A stretch of DNA of 50,165 nucleotides from assembly GCA_946616535.1 (NCBI GenBank), contig CAMOJA010000011.1, forward strand, positions 1 to 50,165, read 5' to 3'. This document shows, one piece after another, positions 17,011-24,671 of this stretch. Origin of the DNA: an uncultured Bacteroidales bacterium. Lineage in GTDB: Bacteria > Bacteroidota > Bacteroidia > Bacteroidales > Paludibacteraceae. Position numbers and translations under genes: made by a program. The notes beneath the pieces were generated by a model, which was given only the letters and a program-made list of their open reading frames with translations, did not search any database and had not been told where the DNA came from. The number at the start of each line of letters is the position of its first letter. Positions within the stretch are counted from its first letter, which is position 1.

Positions 17011-19074
17011 ATGAAACGTACATTTCTTTTTCTTTTGACCCTGCTTTCCGCACAGTTGTTTTACGCCGCTCTCCGAACCCCGGAAGAAGCCATCTCCATC
17101 GCTCAACGGACAGCCGCTCTCCGTGCTCCGGCCCGTCAAGGAAGTACTCCGGTCTCGTGTGAGATTATCAGCCGCTCCGATGCGTGGTATGCAATCAACG
17201 CCGGCAACAGTTTTGTGATTGTCTCAGCGGATGACGAGATGCCGGAAGTGCTGGGATTCAGTCCCAACGGAGCATTGACGGCAGAGAGTATGCCGCCGGC
17301 TCTGAAAGCCTGGTTGAAGGACTACAACACGAATCCTGTTTACCTCAGCAAGGCAGAAGATGAATGTGCTCCGTTGGTTCCTTGTCATTGGAACCAAGGT
17401 ACACCGTTCAATAATATGGTTCCCACTTATGACGGCACGAACCATTGTGTGACCGGCTGTACCGCAACGGCTATGGCGCAAATCATGTACACCCATCGCT
17501 ATCCTGCACAAGGAACAGGCAGCCATAGTTACGACTGGACCTGTGAGGAAAATCCTGCATATAGCCGGACGCTTTTTGCCGATTTTGGCAACACGACCTA
17601 TAACTGGGATATGATGTTAGACAGTTATCGCTATTATTCCGATTATACGCCGGAGCAGGCTCAGGAAGTAGCGCAACTCATGTACCATTGCGGTGTAGCC
17701 ATCGAAATGGAATATGGAGCCAGCGGCAGTAGCGGAGCGAATGTAATGGTTATGAAAGGGTTGATGAATTACTTCGGTTACGACCATAATATCCGCATCT
17801 TGCCCAAATCGATGTACGAAATAGAATACATAGCCGACGAGCTCCGTAATGAACTGCGCGGAGGTCGTCCTGTGTTTGTCAGCGGACGTGGAGCCGGCGG
17901 CGGCCATGCATTCCTTTGCGACGGATTCAGCGCCAACGGCTATTTTCACTTCAACTGGGGTTGGGGCGGTCTTGGTGACGGAGACTATCTGCTCACGGGA
18001 TTGAATCCTACGGATCAAGGCATAGGCGCCAACGACCTCGGAGATTACAACTCGAATGTCTCATTCTCTATCGGAATACAGCCGTCGACGGGCTCCACGG
18101 ACACAATCCATCAGATGTCGGTAGCCCAGATAGAGTTGCCGGAGACGCAGGCTGCGCGTTCGGAAACGGTAACCGTGAACCTTGTAACAATCAAGAATGA
18201 GGGATTGCATGATTTTAACGGAGAGTACAGCGTAGGAATCCTGTCTCCGACTTCGGACGTGATAGAGGCGGTTGTTTCCGGCACAGCGGGATACTCGTTG
18301 CCAGCCAGTTATTACTTCTCCTCTCCAATGCCTTTTTATTGTACTTTCCCGAACACGATCCCCAATGGTACGTACCGTCTGTGCGGTCTGTTCCGAGCCA
18401 ACGGCAATGCACCATGGCAGATCATGCAGGAATCCGGCGGCAAGCATCTGACGACCGTCACCCTCACTTCATCGCAAGTAACCTTCCAGATTCCGGAGCT
18501 GGAGTCTCCGATAGACATGGCGACGGACAGTATTACGTGTTCGCAAATGCAAATATCCCGTAACGGCCAATGGAGTGTAACCGCTCATCGTGTGATGAAT
18601 GTGGGAGAAGAAGCCTTCTCCGGTCAGTTAGGCGTGCTGCTTCTTGACCCGGCTACGAGTGAAGTGGTGTCTGTGTTAGGAGTCCGTTCTGCATCGGTGA
18701 GCCTGCCGGTGAACAACTATTTTGTTTCGCCGATAACCATTTCCAACGTATCCGTTCCCGCTAATATACCGTCAGGTTCGTATCTGCTTGCTTTTGGTCA
18801 CCACCATGTATATTGCCAATGGAAACCGCTTGAGCTGGCGTCCGGAAGTACCGGAAAGGCGTTCCTGTCGGTTCAGGTAAGCGACACGCAGATACAAATC
18901 TCCGAAGTTGCTACCGGTATAGCTGACGTGGTCACCGATGCGGATCTTCTTCTTGACCCGGAGACGGTTGTCTATACACTCTCCGGTGTCCGGTTAAAAG
19001 CGGCAAACGGTTTGCCGTCCGGCGTATATATCCTTGTTCGCAACGGACTTTCCCGTAAAATTGTTATTCCTTAA
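17011..19074 (+). CDS. secreted C10-family (streptopain-like) cysteine peptidase with T9SS-type C terminus
   Basis: A 687-residue exported protease. It has a signal peptide (residues 1-19), an N-terminal inhibitory prodomain (Spi-like, AISIAQR...FVIVSADDEMPEVLGF), and a peptidase C10 domain. The catalytic Cys150 lies in CVTGCTATAMAQIM, His299 in GGGHAFLCDGF, and the conserved FHFNWGWGG follows. Ig-like repeats make up residues ~370-640. The end (VYTLSGVRL, GLPSGVYILVRNG, KIVIP) matches a type A T9SS sorting domain, so PorU/PorV of this window are plausible handlers. It follows the M20 gene by 21 bp, which suggests joint peptide catabolism. Confidence 0.9.
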   Translation: MKRTFLFLLTLLSAQLFYAALRTPEEAISIAQRTAALRAPARQGSTPVSCEIISRSDAWYAINAGNSFVIVSADDEMPEVLGFSPNGALTAESMPPALKAWLKDYNTNPVYLSKAEDECAPLVPCHWNQGTPFNNMVPTYDGTNHCVTGCTATAMAQIMYTHRYPAQGTGSHSYDWTCEENPAYSRTLFADFGNTTYNWDMMLDSYRYYSDYTPEQAQEVAQLMYHCGVAIEMEYGASGSSGANVMVMKGLMNYFGYDHNIRILPKSMYEIEYIADELRNELRGGRPVFVSGRGAGGGHAFLCDGFSANGYFHFNWGWGGLGDGDYLLTGLNPTDQGIGANDLGDYNSNVSFSIGIQPSTGSTDTIHQMSVAQIELPETQAARSETVTVNLVTIKNEGLHDFNGEYSVGILSPTSDVIEAVVSGTAGYSLPASYYFSSPMPFYCTFPNTIPNGTYRLCGLFRANGNAPWQIMQESGGKHLTTVTLTSSQVTFQIPELESPIDMATDSITCSQMQISRNGQWSVTAHRVMNVGEEAFSGQLGVLLLDPATSEVVSVLGVRSASVSLPVNNYFVSPITISNVSVPANIPSGSYLLAFGHHHVYCQWKPLELASGSTGKAFLSVQVSDTQIQISEVATGIADVVTDADLLLDPETVVYTLSGVRLKAANGLPSGVYILVRNGLSRKIVIP

Positions 19075-19092
19075 TCTATTACCCTATAAAAC

Positions 19093-20259
19093 ATGTTAGA
19101 ATACGTAGATCGAAAAAATTCCGATTGTTATAAATGGGATTCGGAATGTGCGGAGGGCTGTCTGCCCTTGTGGATTGCAGATATGGATTTCGCGGCAGCC
19201 AAGCCTATCCGCGAAGCCATGCAGCGGCGTTTGGATCACGGGGTGTTTGGTTATTCCATCGTTCCGCAAGCCAATTATGACGCGGTAGCTCACTGGTTCA
19301 GCCGGAGACACGGATGGAAAGGAATCAACCGCGACAATCTCCTTTATGCGACGGCGGTTGTACCGGCTATCTCAGCGATTTTTGCAGCTTTGCAGGCGAG
19401 GAAGAAAGATGAGAAGAAATGTTGCGAGAAACTGCGTGTGCTGACTTTCACGCCGGCGTATAACTGCTTCTTCTCTTGTATAGAAAACATGGGCTGTGAG
19501 CTCGTTCCTTCGCCATTAGTGCTGCGTGACAACCGCTTTGAGATCGACTGGGAGGATGTGGCACAGAAGGCGCAGCACGCGGATGTCTTCCTGCTTTGTA
19601 ACCCTCATAACCCCACGGGGCGCGTGTGGACGAAAGAGGAGCTGGAGCGTCTGGCAGCAATCATGCGCCGTGAGCATTTGTTTGTTCTCTCCGATGAGAT
19701 TCATTGTGAGTTTGCTTTTCCGGGGCATCAATATACACCATTTGCGACGATCGTCATTGATGATACAGATTTCTGCGTGTGTACGTCGGCTTCGAAGGCG
19801 TTTAATATCGCCGGTCTCTTGTGCGCGAACATCTATGTACCGAACAAACAACTCTTCGAGCAGATCAACCACGCGCTGGAGATTCACGAAGTGAACGGAC
19901 TCAATCCGTTTGGTTTGGTAGCGCAAGTAGCGGCGTATAACGAGTCGGAGAAATGGCTCGATGAGCTGAACGAATATGTCTATGGCAATTATTGTTACCT
20001 GCGCGATTTTCTGCATGAGGAACTGCCGCAGTTGCTTATTCACGAGACCGAAGGAACGTACTTGGCTTGGGTGAATATAGCGGCCTTGGGCATGCCGGCA
20101 GAGCAGTTCTGCTGCCGTCTGGCGAAAGAGGCGCACGTCCTCTTCAATCCGTCGGAGATGTACGGCGGCGAGCACTATGTACGCATCAATCTGGCGACGT
20201 CCCGTGAGGTTCTGTCCGAAGCCATGAACAGACTCAAGAAATTTATTGCAGAATTATGA
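19093..20259 (+). CDS. patB: PatB/MalY family PLP-dependent C-S lyase / aminotransferase
   Basis: A 388-residue fold-type I PLP enzyme of the MalY/PatB group, usually cystathionine beta-lyase-like. Family marks: PLWIADMDF near the N terminus, GVFGYS, the NPHNPTGRVW motif, SDEIHCEF with the cofactor Asp, and the Schiff-base lysine in SASKAFNIAGL, then the C-terminal RINLATSR arginine. It starts 18 bp after the C10 protease. The stop overlaps the next ATG (ATGA), so it is coupled to the DUF2520 gene. Confidence 0.9.
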   Translation: MLEYVDRKNSDCYKWDSECAEGCLPLWIADMDFAAAKPIREAMQRRLDHGVFGYSIVPQANYDAVAHWFSRRHGWKGINRDNLLYATAVVPAISAIFAALQARKKDEKKCCEKLRVLTFTPAYNCFFSCIENMGCELVPSPLVLRDNRFEIDWEDVAQKAQHADVFLLCNPHNPTGRVWTKEELERLAAIMRREHLFVLSDEIHCEFAFPGHQYTPFATIVIDDTDFCVCTSASKAFNIAGLLCANIYVPNKQLFEQINHALEIHEVNGLNPFGLVAQVAAYNESEKWLDELNEYVYGNYCYLRDFLHEELPQLLIHETEGTYLAWVNIAALGMPAEQFCCRLAKEAHVLFNPSEMYGGEHYVRINLATSREVLSEAMNRLKKFIAEL

Positions 20260-21014
20260 AAATAGCTATCATTGGCGCCGGGAGTGTGGGGACGAATCTT
20301 CACCATGCTTTTGCGCTCAAAGGTGTCCGGACGGAACTCGTTCATGCACGGCCTCTGACGGATGAAAAGACTTCTGAAGAAGCGATAAAACAACTGCCGA
20401 CGGCGGATGTCTATATCTATACGGTAGCGGATCATGCCCTGCGGGAGGTGGTGGCGGCAGTTCATGCGCCGAAAGCGCTTCATCTGCACACTTCCGGAAC
20501 GATTCCTATTGAGGTCTTCGGGGAGGACAAGCCTCACGCGGGTGTGTTTTATTTCCTGCAGTCTTTCAGCCGGACGAAGCTGATAGACGAGTGGAGTAGT
20601 ATTCCTTGTTTTATCGAGGGAAAGAACATCGACGACATAGCGGCTATTTACTCTTTGGCGCAAGTATTGACGAGCCGTATATATGAAGCGAATCAGCATG
20701 ACCGTGAGCGGTTGCACATCGCCGGAGTGTTCTCCAATAACTACACGAACCTCATGTACCGCATTGCAGCGGAGATCTTACAAGACACGCATATCCCGTT
20801 TGAGGCGCTCCTTCCGCTGATTGATAACACGGCGGCGAAAGTGCATTTCATGGCCCCAAAAGATGCGCAGACAGGCCCCGCGCAGCGCGGAGACCAAGCG
20901 GTCATGAACCATCAATGGGAGATACTCAAGGCTACGCCTTATGCTGAATTGTATCGAGCGCTCGCAGCGTTAATCGGGAAAGGGCGAAGTCATCCAGATC
21001 GTCCCAACGGATAA
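20256..21014 (+). CDS. Rossmann-like/DUF2520 oxidoreductase-like protein
   Basis: A 252-residue protein with an N-terminal NAD(P)-binding motif IGAGSVGTNLHHAF and a C-terminal helical DUF2520-type domain (HIAGVFSNNYTNLMYRIA ... PLIDNTAAKV). The family resembles pyrroline-5-carboxylate reductase and F420-dependent reductases; its substrate is unknown. The 3' end overlaps the 3' end of convergent mutY by 83 bp (20932-21014), so its last ~27 codons are also mutY sequence on the other strand. The tail after LAALIG (KGRSHPDRPNG) is probably a read-on extension without function. Confidence 0.82.
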   Translation: MKIAIIGAGSVGTNLHHAFALKGVRTELVHARPLTDEKTSEEAIKQLPTADVYIYTVADHALREVVAAVHAPKALHLHTSGTIPIEVFGEDKPHAGVFYFLQSFSRTKLIDEWSSIPCFIEGKNIDDIAAIYSLAQVLTSRIYEANQHDRERLHIAGVFSNNYTNLMYRIAAEILQDTHIPFEALLPLIDNTAAKVHFMAPKDAQTGPAQRGDQAVMNHQWEILKATPYAELYRALAALIGKGRSHPDRPNG

Positions 21015-21963
21015 GAATAGTGCCGGGTATCTCCGGCATTTGTTGTACCTTGTGAATAATAAAGCGCGCGTGAATACGCTGGTGCGAGAGGAAGTGCGTC
21101 AACTCACAGACCGGCTTCGCCTGACGGAGTACAGACCACTCTGTTGACAGACCGCTTTCGCTGACAGATTCCTCGCAGGGAAATTCATAGAGATGGTACC
21201 AGATGTCTTTGGGGTTCTCGCGCTTTTGAATCAGCGTCTTGTCTCCTTGTATATATATGTGGTACGTGAACCATCTGTCGCGCACTTTGGGACGAGGTTT
21301 GCGAACGGGCAGTAGGTCCGCCGTCCCGTGCGCGTGTCCCATACAGATATCCGCTAAGGGGCAAGCCTCACATGCATTGCCCAGGACCGGCGTGCAGTAC
21401 AGCGCACCAAACTCCATGATTGCGGAGTTGAAAAGTCTGGGATTGTCCCGATCTAAGAGTTCTTCAATACGCTTGTGGAAGAGTTTCTTGCCTGCAGTTG
21501 TGTCAAAGGCTTCGTCTATATCCATGAGCCGTGCTACCACCCGATAGACGTTTCCATCCATCGCCGGGTAAGGAAGATTGTACGCAAAGGAAGCAATCGC
21601 GCCGGCGGTGTAGTCGCCTATGCCGGGCAAAGCACGGATCTCCTCAAAAGTCTGAGGAAAAGAGTGACTTTCCACTATCATCTGCGCGGCCTTATGGAGG
21701 TTCCGCGCACGGCTGTAATAACCGAGTCCCTGCCATTCCCGCAATACTTCCTCTTCTTTCGCCGCCGCCAGATCTTCTACCTTTGGCCAACGAGCGATGA
21801 ATCGCAGGTAGTATTCCATGCCTTGCGCCACACGCGTCTGTTGCAAAATGACTTCGCTCAACCATATATAATAAGGGTCCTCCGTCTCACGCCACGGCAA
21901 GACACGGCGAGAACTCTCATACCATGCGTATAAACGCTTATATATTAGCGATTTGTCCTGCAT
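20932..21963 (-). CDS. mutY: A/G-specific adenine glycosylase MutY
   Basis: A 343-residue base-excision repair enzyme that removes A opposite 8-oxoG. The HhH-GPD domain shows the catalytic Glu in SEVILQQTRV, the HhH motif LPGIGDYTAGAI and the catalytic Asp in AMDGNVYRV. The 4Fe-4S loop has four cysteines, but the first spacing is CX7C (CTPVLGNAC) instead of the usual CX6C. A NUDIX-like 8-oxoG-recognition domain follows (LTHFLSHQRIHARF). The linker ahead of it contains an in-frame repeat insert (21106-21167; ESVSESGLSTEWSVLRQAKPVC). The start is ATG at 21963; the longer ORF runs through promoter DNA. Confidence 0.93.
   Translation of the reverse strand: MQDKSLIYKRLYAWYESSRRVLPWRETEDPYYIWLSEVILQQTRVAQGMEYYLRFIARWPKVEDLAAAKEEEVLREWQGLGYYSRARNLHKAAQMIVESHSFPQTFEEIRALPGIGDYTAGAIASFAYNLPYPAMDGNVYRVVARLMDIDEAFDTTAGKKLFHKRIEELLDRDNPRLFNSAIMEFGALYCTPVLGNACEACPLADICMGHAHGTADLLPVRKPRPKVRDRWFTYHIYIQGDKTLIQKRENPKDIWYHLYEFPCEESVSESGLSTEWSVLRQAKPVCELTHFLSHQRIHARFIIHKVQQMPEIPGTILIRWDDLDDFALSRLTLRALDTIQHKA
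21106..21167. repeat. in-frame GGTCTGT repeat insert in mutY
   Basis: On the minus strand three units, each ending GGTCTGT (plus-strand ACAGACC at 21106, 21131 and 21147), surround mini-palindromes GGCGAAGCC and GCGAAAGC. The first ~20 bp unit (CTGTCAGCGAAAGCGGTCTGT with one extra A) is nearly identical to units in the M20 gene at 15792 and 15833. Confidence 0.8.
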
Positions 21964-22001
21964 TTTGCCCAATTTTTTAATCAAAATATCAAAATCGAGC
22001 A

Positions 22002-22032
22002 CAAAAATACAAAAAAATTTGCACATGTCAAA
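22002..22032 (-). promoter_or_regulatory. promoter of mutY, overlapping the HU promoter
   Basis: Minus-strand TTTGACATGTGC begins at 22032 and TATTTTTG at 22009, spacing 23 nt. The upstream box occupies the same bases as the upstream box of the HU promoter on the other strand. Confidence 0.6.
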
Positions 22033-22049
22033 ATATTTTAGTAATTTTG
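22019..22049 (+). promoter_or_regulatory. promoter of the HU-family gene
   Basis: TTGCACATGTC begins at 22019 and TAATTTTG is at 22042-22049, spacing 23 nt. The ATG at 22094 follows with a ~40-nt leader. Confidence 0.8.
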
Positions 22050-22093
22050 CCACGTTTTTCGGATTTTTGAAACGAATAAAGCAAAATACATAT

Positions 22094-22402
22094 ATGACTA
22101 AAGCACAACTTATTACCGAAATCGCCATCTCTACGGGATTCGATAAGACGACAATCAGTACGATCGTAGAGAGTTATATGAGCCAAGTAAAGAAATGTAT
22201 GTCTAATGGCGAGAATGTGTACCTCCGTGGTTTCGGAACCTTTGAACTGAAGGCCCGTAAGGAGAAAGTGGCCCGCAATATTACCCGCCGTTCCACGGTG
22301 ATTGTTCCTGCACACAGCGTACCGGTCTTCAAACCTGCCAAGGAGTTTAAGTCGGTTGTTGAGAACGCTAAACCGGCAGGCAAAAGAGCAAGAAAGAAAT
22401 AA
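22094..22402 (+). CDS. HU/IHF-family DNA-binding protein
   Basis: A 102-residue histone-like protein. The HU fold is clear: helices TKAQLITEIAISTGFDKTTISTIVESYMSQVKKCM, then the beta saddle NVYLRGFGTFELKARKEKVARNI and the DNA-intercalating arm region with the proline in VPAHSVPVFKPAKEFK. It ends in a short basic tail (KPAGKRARKK). The ATG at 22094 is preferred because upstream in-frame codons run through the promoter. It bends and compacts DNA; the exact paralog cannot be told. Confidence 0.9.
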   Translation: MTKAQLITEIAISTGFDKTTISTIVESYMSQVKKCMSNGENVYLRGFGTFELKARKEKVARNITRRSTVIVPAHSVPVFKPAKEFKSVVENAKPAGKRARKK

Positions 22403-22434
22403 CATTATAGTAACAATTTAATTATTAAACAATT

Positions 22435-22524
22435 ATGCCAAACGGAAAGAAGCATAAGAGACACAAGATGTCTACGCATAAACGCAAGAAACGTCTGCGT
22501 AAGAATCGTCATAAGCATAAGTAA
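22435..22524 (+). CDS. AURKAIP1/COX24-domain small basic protein (ribosome-associated)
   Basis: A 29-residue protein, MPNGKKHKRHKMSTHKRK and then KRLRKNRHKHK, almost entirely Lys/Arg/His. It matches the very conserved tiny Bacteroidetes protein annotated as AURKAIP1/COX24 domain protein and considered a small-subunit ribosomal component. It lies 32 bp after the HU gene and is followed by a hairpin with a T-run. Confidence 0.9.
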   Translation: MPNGKKHKRHKMSTHKRKKRLRKNRHKHK

Positions 22525-22541
22525 TTGACGATTGCTGTTTC

Positions 22542-22597
22542 AGCTTTGTGGCGCTAAACTTGCTCTGGTGTGAGTGAGTTTGCCACAAGGCTTTTTT
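22542..22597 (+). terminator. long hairpin with T-tract upstream of the RNase G/E gene
   Basis: An 11-bp stem (22542-22552 pairing with 22582-22592, one G-T pair) encloses an inner 5-bp stem (AAACT/AGTTT) and is followed by a run of T's. It can terminate the HU/COX24 transcript. Because it sits only 25 bp before the RNase start at 22622 with no clear promoter in between, it may act as an attenuator or as an RNase target. Confidence 0.75.
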
Positions 22598-22621
22598 ATT
22601 TATTTTTTAATCCTTTCAAGT

Positions 22622-24148
22622 ATGAAAAGTGAATTGATTGTGGACGTACAGCCGCAAGAGATCGCTATCGCGCTGACGGAGGATGACCGCCTGCAGGAGG
22701 TGAACCGTGAGAAACGGAATCAGGATAACTTCGCTGTGGGGAATATCTACTACGGTAGAGTGAAAAAAGTCATGCCGGCGCTGAATGCAGTCTTCGTGGA
22801 TGTAGGTCATGAGAAAGAAGCTTTTCTGCACTATTTGGACTTAGGTTCTCAGTTTCGTACGTTGCAAACGTTCGTCACCAAAGCTGTTTCCGACCGCCGC
22901 AAGATGCCGATTGTGACCAAGACGCAGCGGCAACCGGAAGTAGGCAAAGAAGGACAAATAGCGGATGTACTCAAAGTAGGCGATACACTGCTGGTTCAGG
23001 TCTCCAAGGAACCCATAAACACCAAGGGACCGCGTCTGACCGCAGAGATCTCAATCGCCGGACGGAATATCGTCCTCATCCCCTTTGCCGACGGCGTAAT
23101 GGTGTCGCAGAAGATTAAACGCGAGGCGGAACGCCAGCGTTTGAAACAACTGTTGCTCTCGATCAAGCCTGCGGGCTTCGGAATCATCGTCCGCACGGTA
23201 GCGGAGGATAAGAGAGCAGCCGAACTGGATAGTGAGTTGCGATTGTTAATGGAGAGATGGCAACAGACCATCAAATCTCTCCAGCAGAAAGAACCCGTAA
23301 GCCTTGTCAGTGAAGAGATGGGTCGTACCCTCGGAATCATCCGTGACGTACTCAGCCCGGATTTCACATCTATTCAAGTCAACGACAAGGACATCTACGA
23401 GGACGTGCGCAATTATCTGGAGCTGATTGCTCCCGAGAGCGCGAAGATCGTCAAACTCTACAAAGGCGAACAACCTATCTTCGACCATTTCGACATTACC
23501 CGCCAGATGAAGACGGGGCTCGGCAGAACGGTCGGTTTTAAGCATGGGGGGTACCTCATCATCGATAAGACCGAAGCACTGTTCTCCATTGATGTCAACT
23601 CCGGCAGCAAGAAGATCTATGAGGACCAAGAGGAGAATGCGTACCAGTTTAACATGCTGGCAGCGGATGAGTTGGTTCACCAACTGCGGCTCCGCGATAT
23701 AGGAGGCATCATCATCGTCGATTTCATCGACATGGACTCCAAGGAGCACCAGCAGCAACTCTATGACTACGTACGCAAACTGATGGACCGCGACCGCGCG
23801 AAACACAACGTCCTGCCGCTGAGCAAGTTCGGACTCATGCAGATCACGCGCCAACGTGTCCGTCCTGCCGTGGAGATGCCTGTTGAAGAGGTTTGTCCGA
23901 CCTGTATGGGTAAAGGAAAAATCCAGGCCTCTCTCCTGTTTACGGATAAGATAGCCGAAGAATGCGAACAAGAGTACGAGAAGCATGGCAGAGGTCTGAA
24001 GTTACATCTTCATCCCTTCATCTATGCCTATGTCACGAAAGGGTGGTGGAAATCCTTGGCCTTCCAGTGGCGTACCAAATACGGCATCAAGGTCGTGGAA
24101 AATCAATCGCTCGGAATGCTCGAGACGCGATTTATTGCAGAAAAGTAA
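22622..24148 (+). CDS. rng: ribonuclease G/E family endoribonuclease
   Basis: A 508-residue Rne/Rng family nuclease for RNA turnover and rRNA maturation. It has an S1 domain interrupted by the usual insert (NIYYGRVKKVMPALNAVFVDVGHEKEAFLH), the DNase I-like catalytic region with FSIDVNSG and GGIIIVDFIDM (Mg-binding Asp residues), and the zinc-link motif CPTCMGKG near residue 430. The C-terminal domain ends without a degradosome scaffold, so it is RNase G-sized. The start is ATG at 22622; the longer ORF starts inside the terminator region. Confidence 0.93.
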   Translation: MKSELIVDVQPQEIAIALTEDDRLQEVNREKRNQDNFAVGNIYYGRVKKVMPALNAVFVDVGHEKEAFLHYLDLGSQFRTLQTFVTKAVSDRRKMPIVTKTQRQPEVGKEGQIADVLKVGDTLLVQVSKEPINTKGPRLTAEISIAGRNIVLIPFADGVMVSQKIKREAERQRLKQLLLSIKPAGFGIIVRTVAEDKRAAELDSELRLLMERWQQTIKSLQQKEPVSLVSEEMGRTLGIIRDVLSPDFTSIQVNDKDIYEDVRNYLELIAPESAKIVKLYKGEQPIFDHFDITRQMKTGLGRTVGFKHGGYLIIDKTEALFSIDVNSGSKKIYEDQEENAYQFNMLAADELVHQLRLRDIGGIIIVDFIDMDSKEHQQQLYDYVRKLMDRDRAKHNVLPLSKFGLMQITRQRVRPAVEMPVEEVCPTCMGKGKIQASLLFTDKIAEECEQEYEKHGRGLKLHLHPFIYAYVTKGWWKSLAFQWRTKYGIKVVENQSLGMLETRFIAEK

Positions 24149-24154
24149 GAAAAA

Positions 24155-24178
24155 AGCCCGCAACGCTGCGGGCTTTTT
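24155..24178. terminator. bidirectional rho-independent terminator
   Basis: Eight-base-pair stem AGCCCGCA/TGCGGGCT with a 4-nt loop, preceded by A's and followed by T's, between the convergent RNase G/E gene and the NrdJ-like gene. It can serve both directions. Confidence 0.95.
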
Positions 24179-24184
24179 CTGTTT

Positions 24185-24670
24185 TTATTCCTCTATTTCT
24201 TCTACTTCGGCTCCCGGGATGTAGCGTTTGAGCACTCGCGCTACGCCGGTGGTCCAGGAGTTGATGGAATCGCTGTCCATCTGCAGGCCGCTGATCATGT
24301 GTACCACTTGGTCAATCGGCATGCCGTACCGCAGCACGCCGGAGATGAGTTTTGCATAATTCCAGAACTCGCGGTCGAACTTATAACTCAGTCCTTCTAC
24401 GGTCGTCTTGAAGCCGCGGGTGTTGACAAACTGGAAATCATACCGGTGGTGGCCGTCTTCTTTTGTCACCTTGATAATCTTCCCTTTTGTCACGGATTTG
24501 GGCAAGGCGATACCCATCTCATCGTCCGCCAGACCGGTGAAGATCTCATACGGATGGCCGTCTTTCAGACCCACGAAGGCGATCCATTTATCTTTCTGGT
24601 TCTGGAACCGCACGACGTCGCATTCCAACTCTGTAGGGCGCTTCAAGGGCGCAGATTCGATTTGTTCCAT
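24185..24670 (-). CDS. stand-alone NrdJ C-terminal (TSCPD-like) domain protein
   Basis: This 161-residue protein resembles the C-terminal part of B12-dependent class II ribonucleotide reductases: PLKRPTELECDVVRF, GLKDGHPYEIFTG, KGKIIKV and the helix LISGVLRYGMPIDQVVHMISG followed by ARVLKRYI. In full NrdJ this region is followed by a Cys-x-x-Cys shuttle; here the protein ends GAEVEEIEE without it. It may be a regulatory or assembly partner (NrdJb-like), not a complete enzyme. No catalytic NrdJ subunit is in the window. It starts 1 bp after the thioesterase stop, so they are cotranscribed. Confidence 0.75.
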   Translation of the reverse strand: MEQIESAPLKRPTELECDVVRFQNQKDKWIAFVGLKDGHPYEIFTGLADDEMGIALPKSVTKGKIIKVTKEDGHHRYDFQFVNTRGFKTTVEGLSYKFDREFWNYAKLISGVLRYGMPIDQVVHMISGLQMDSDSINSWTTGVARVLKRYIPGAEVEEIEE

Positions 24671-24671
24671 A

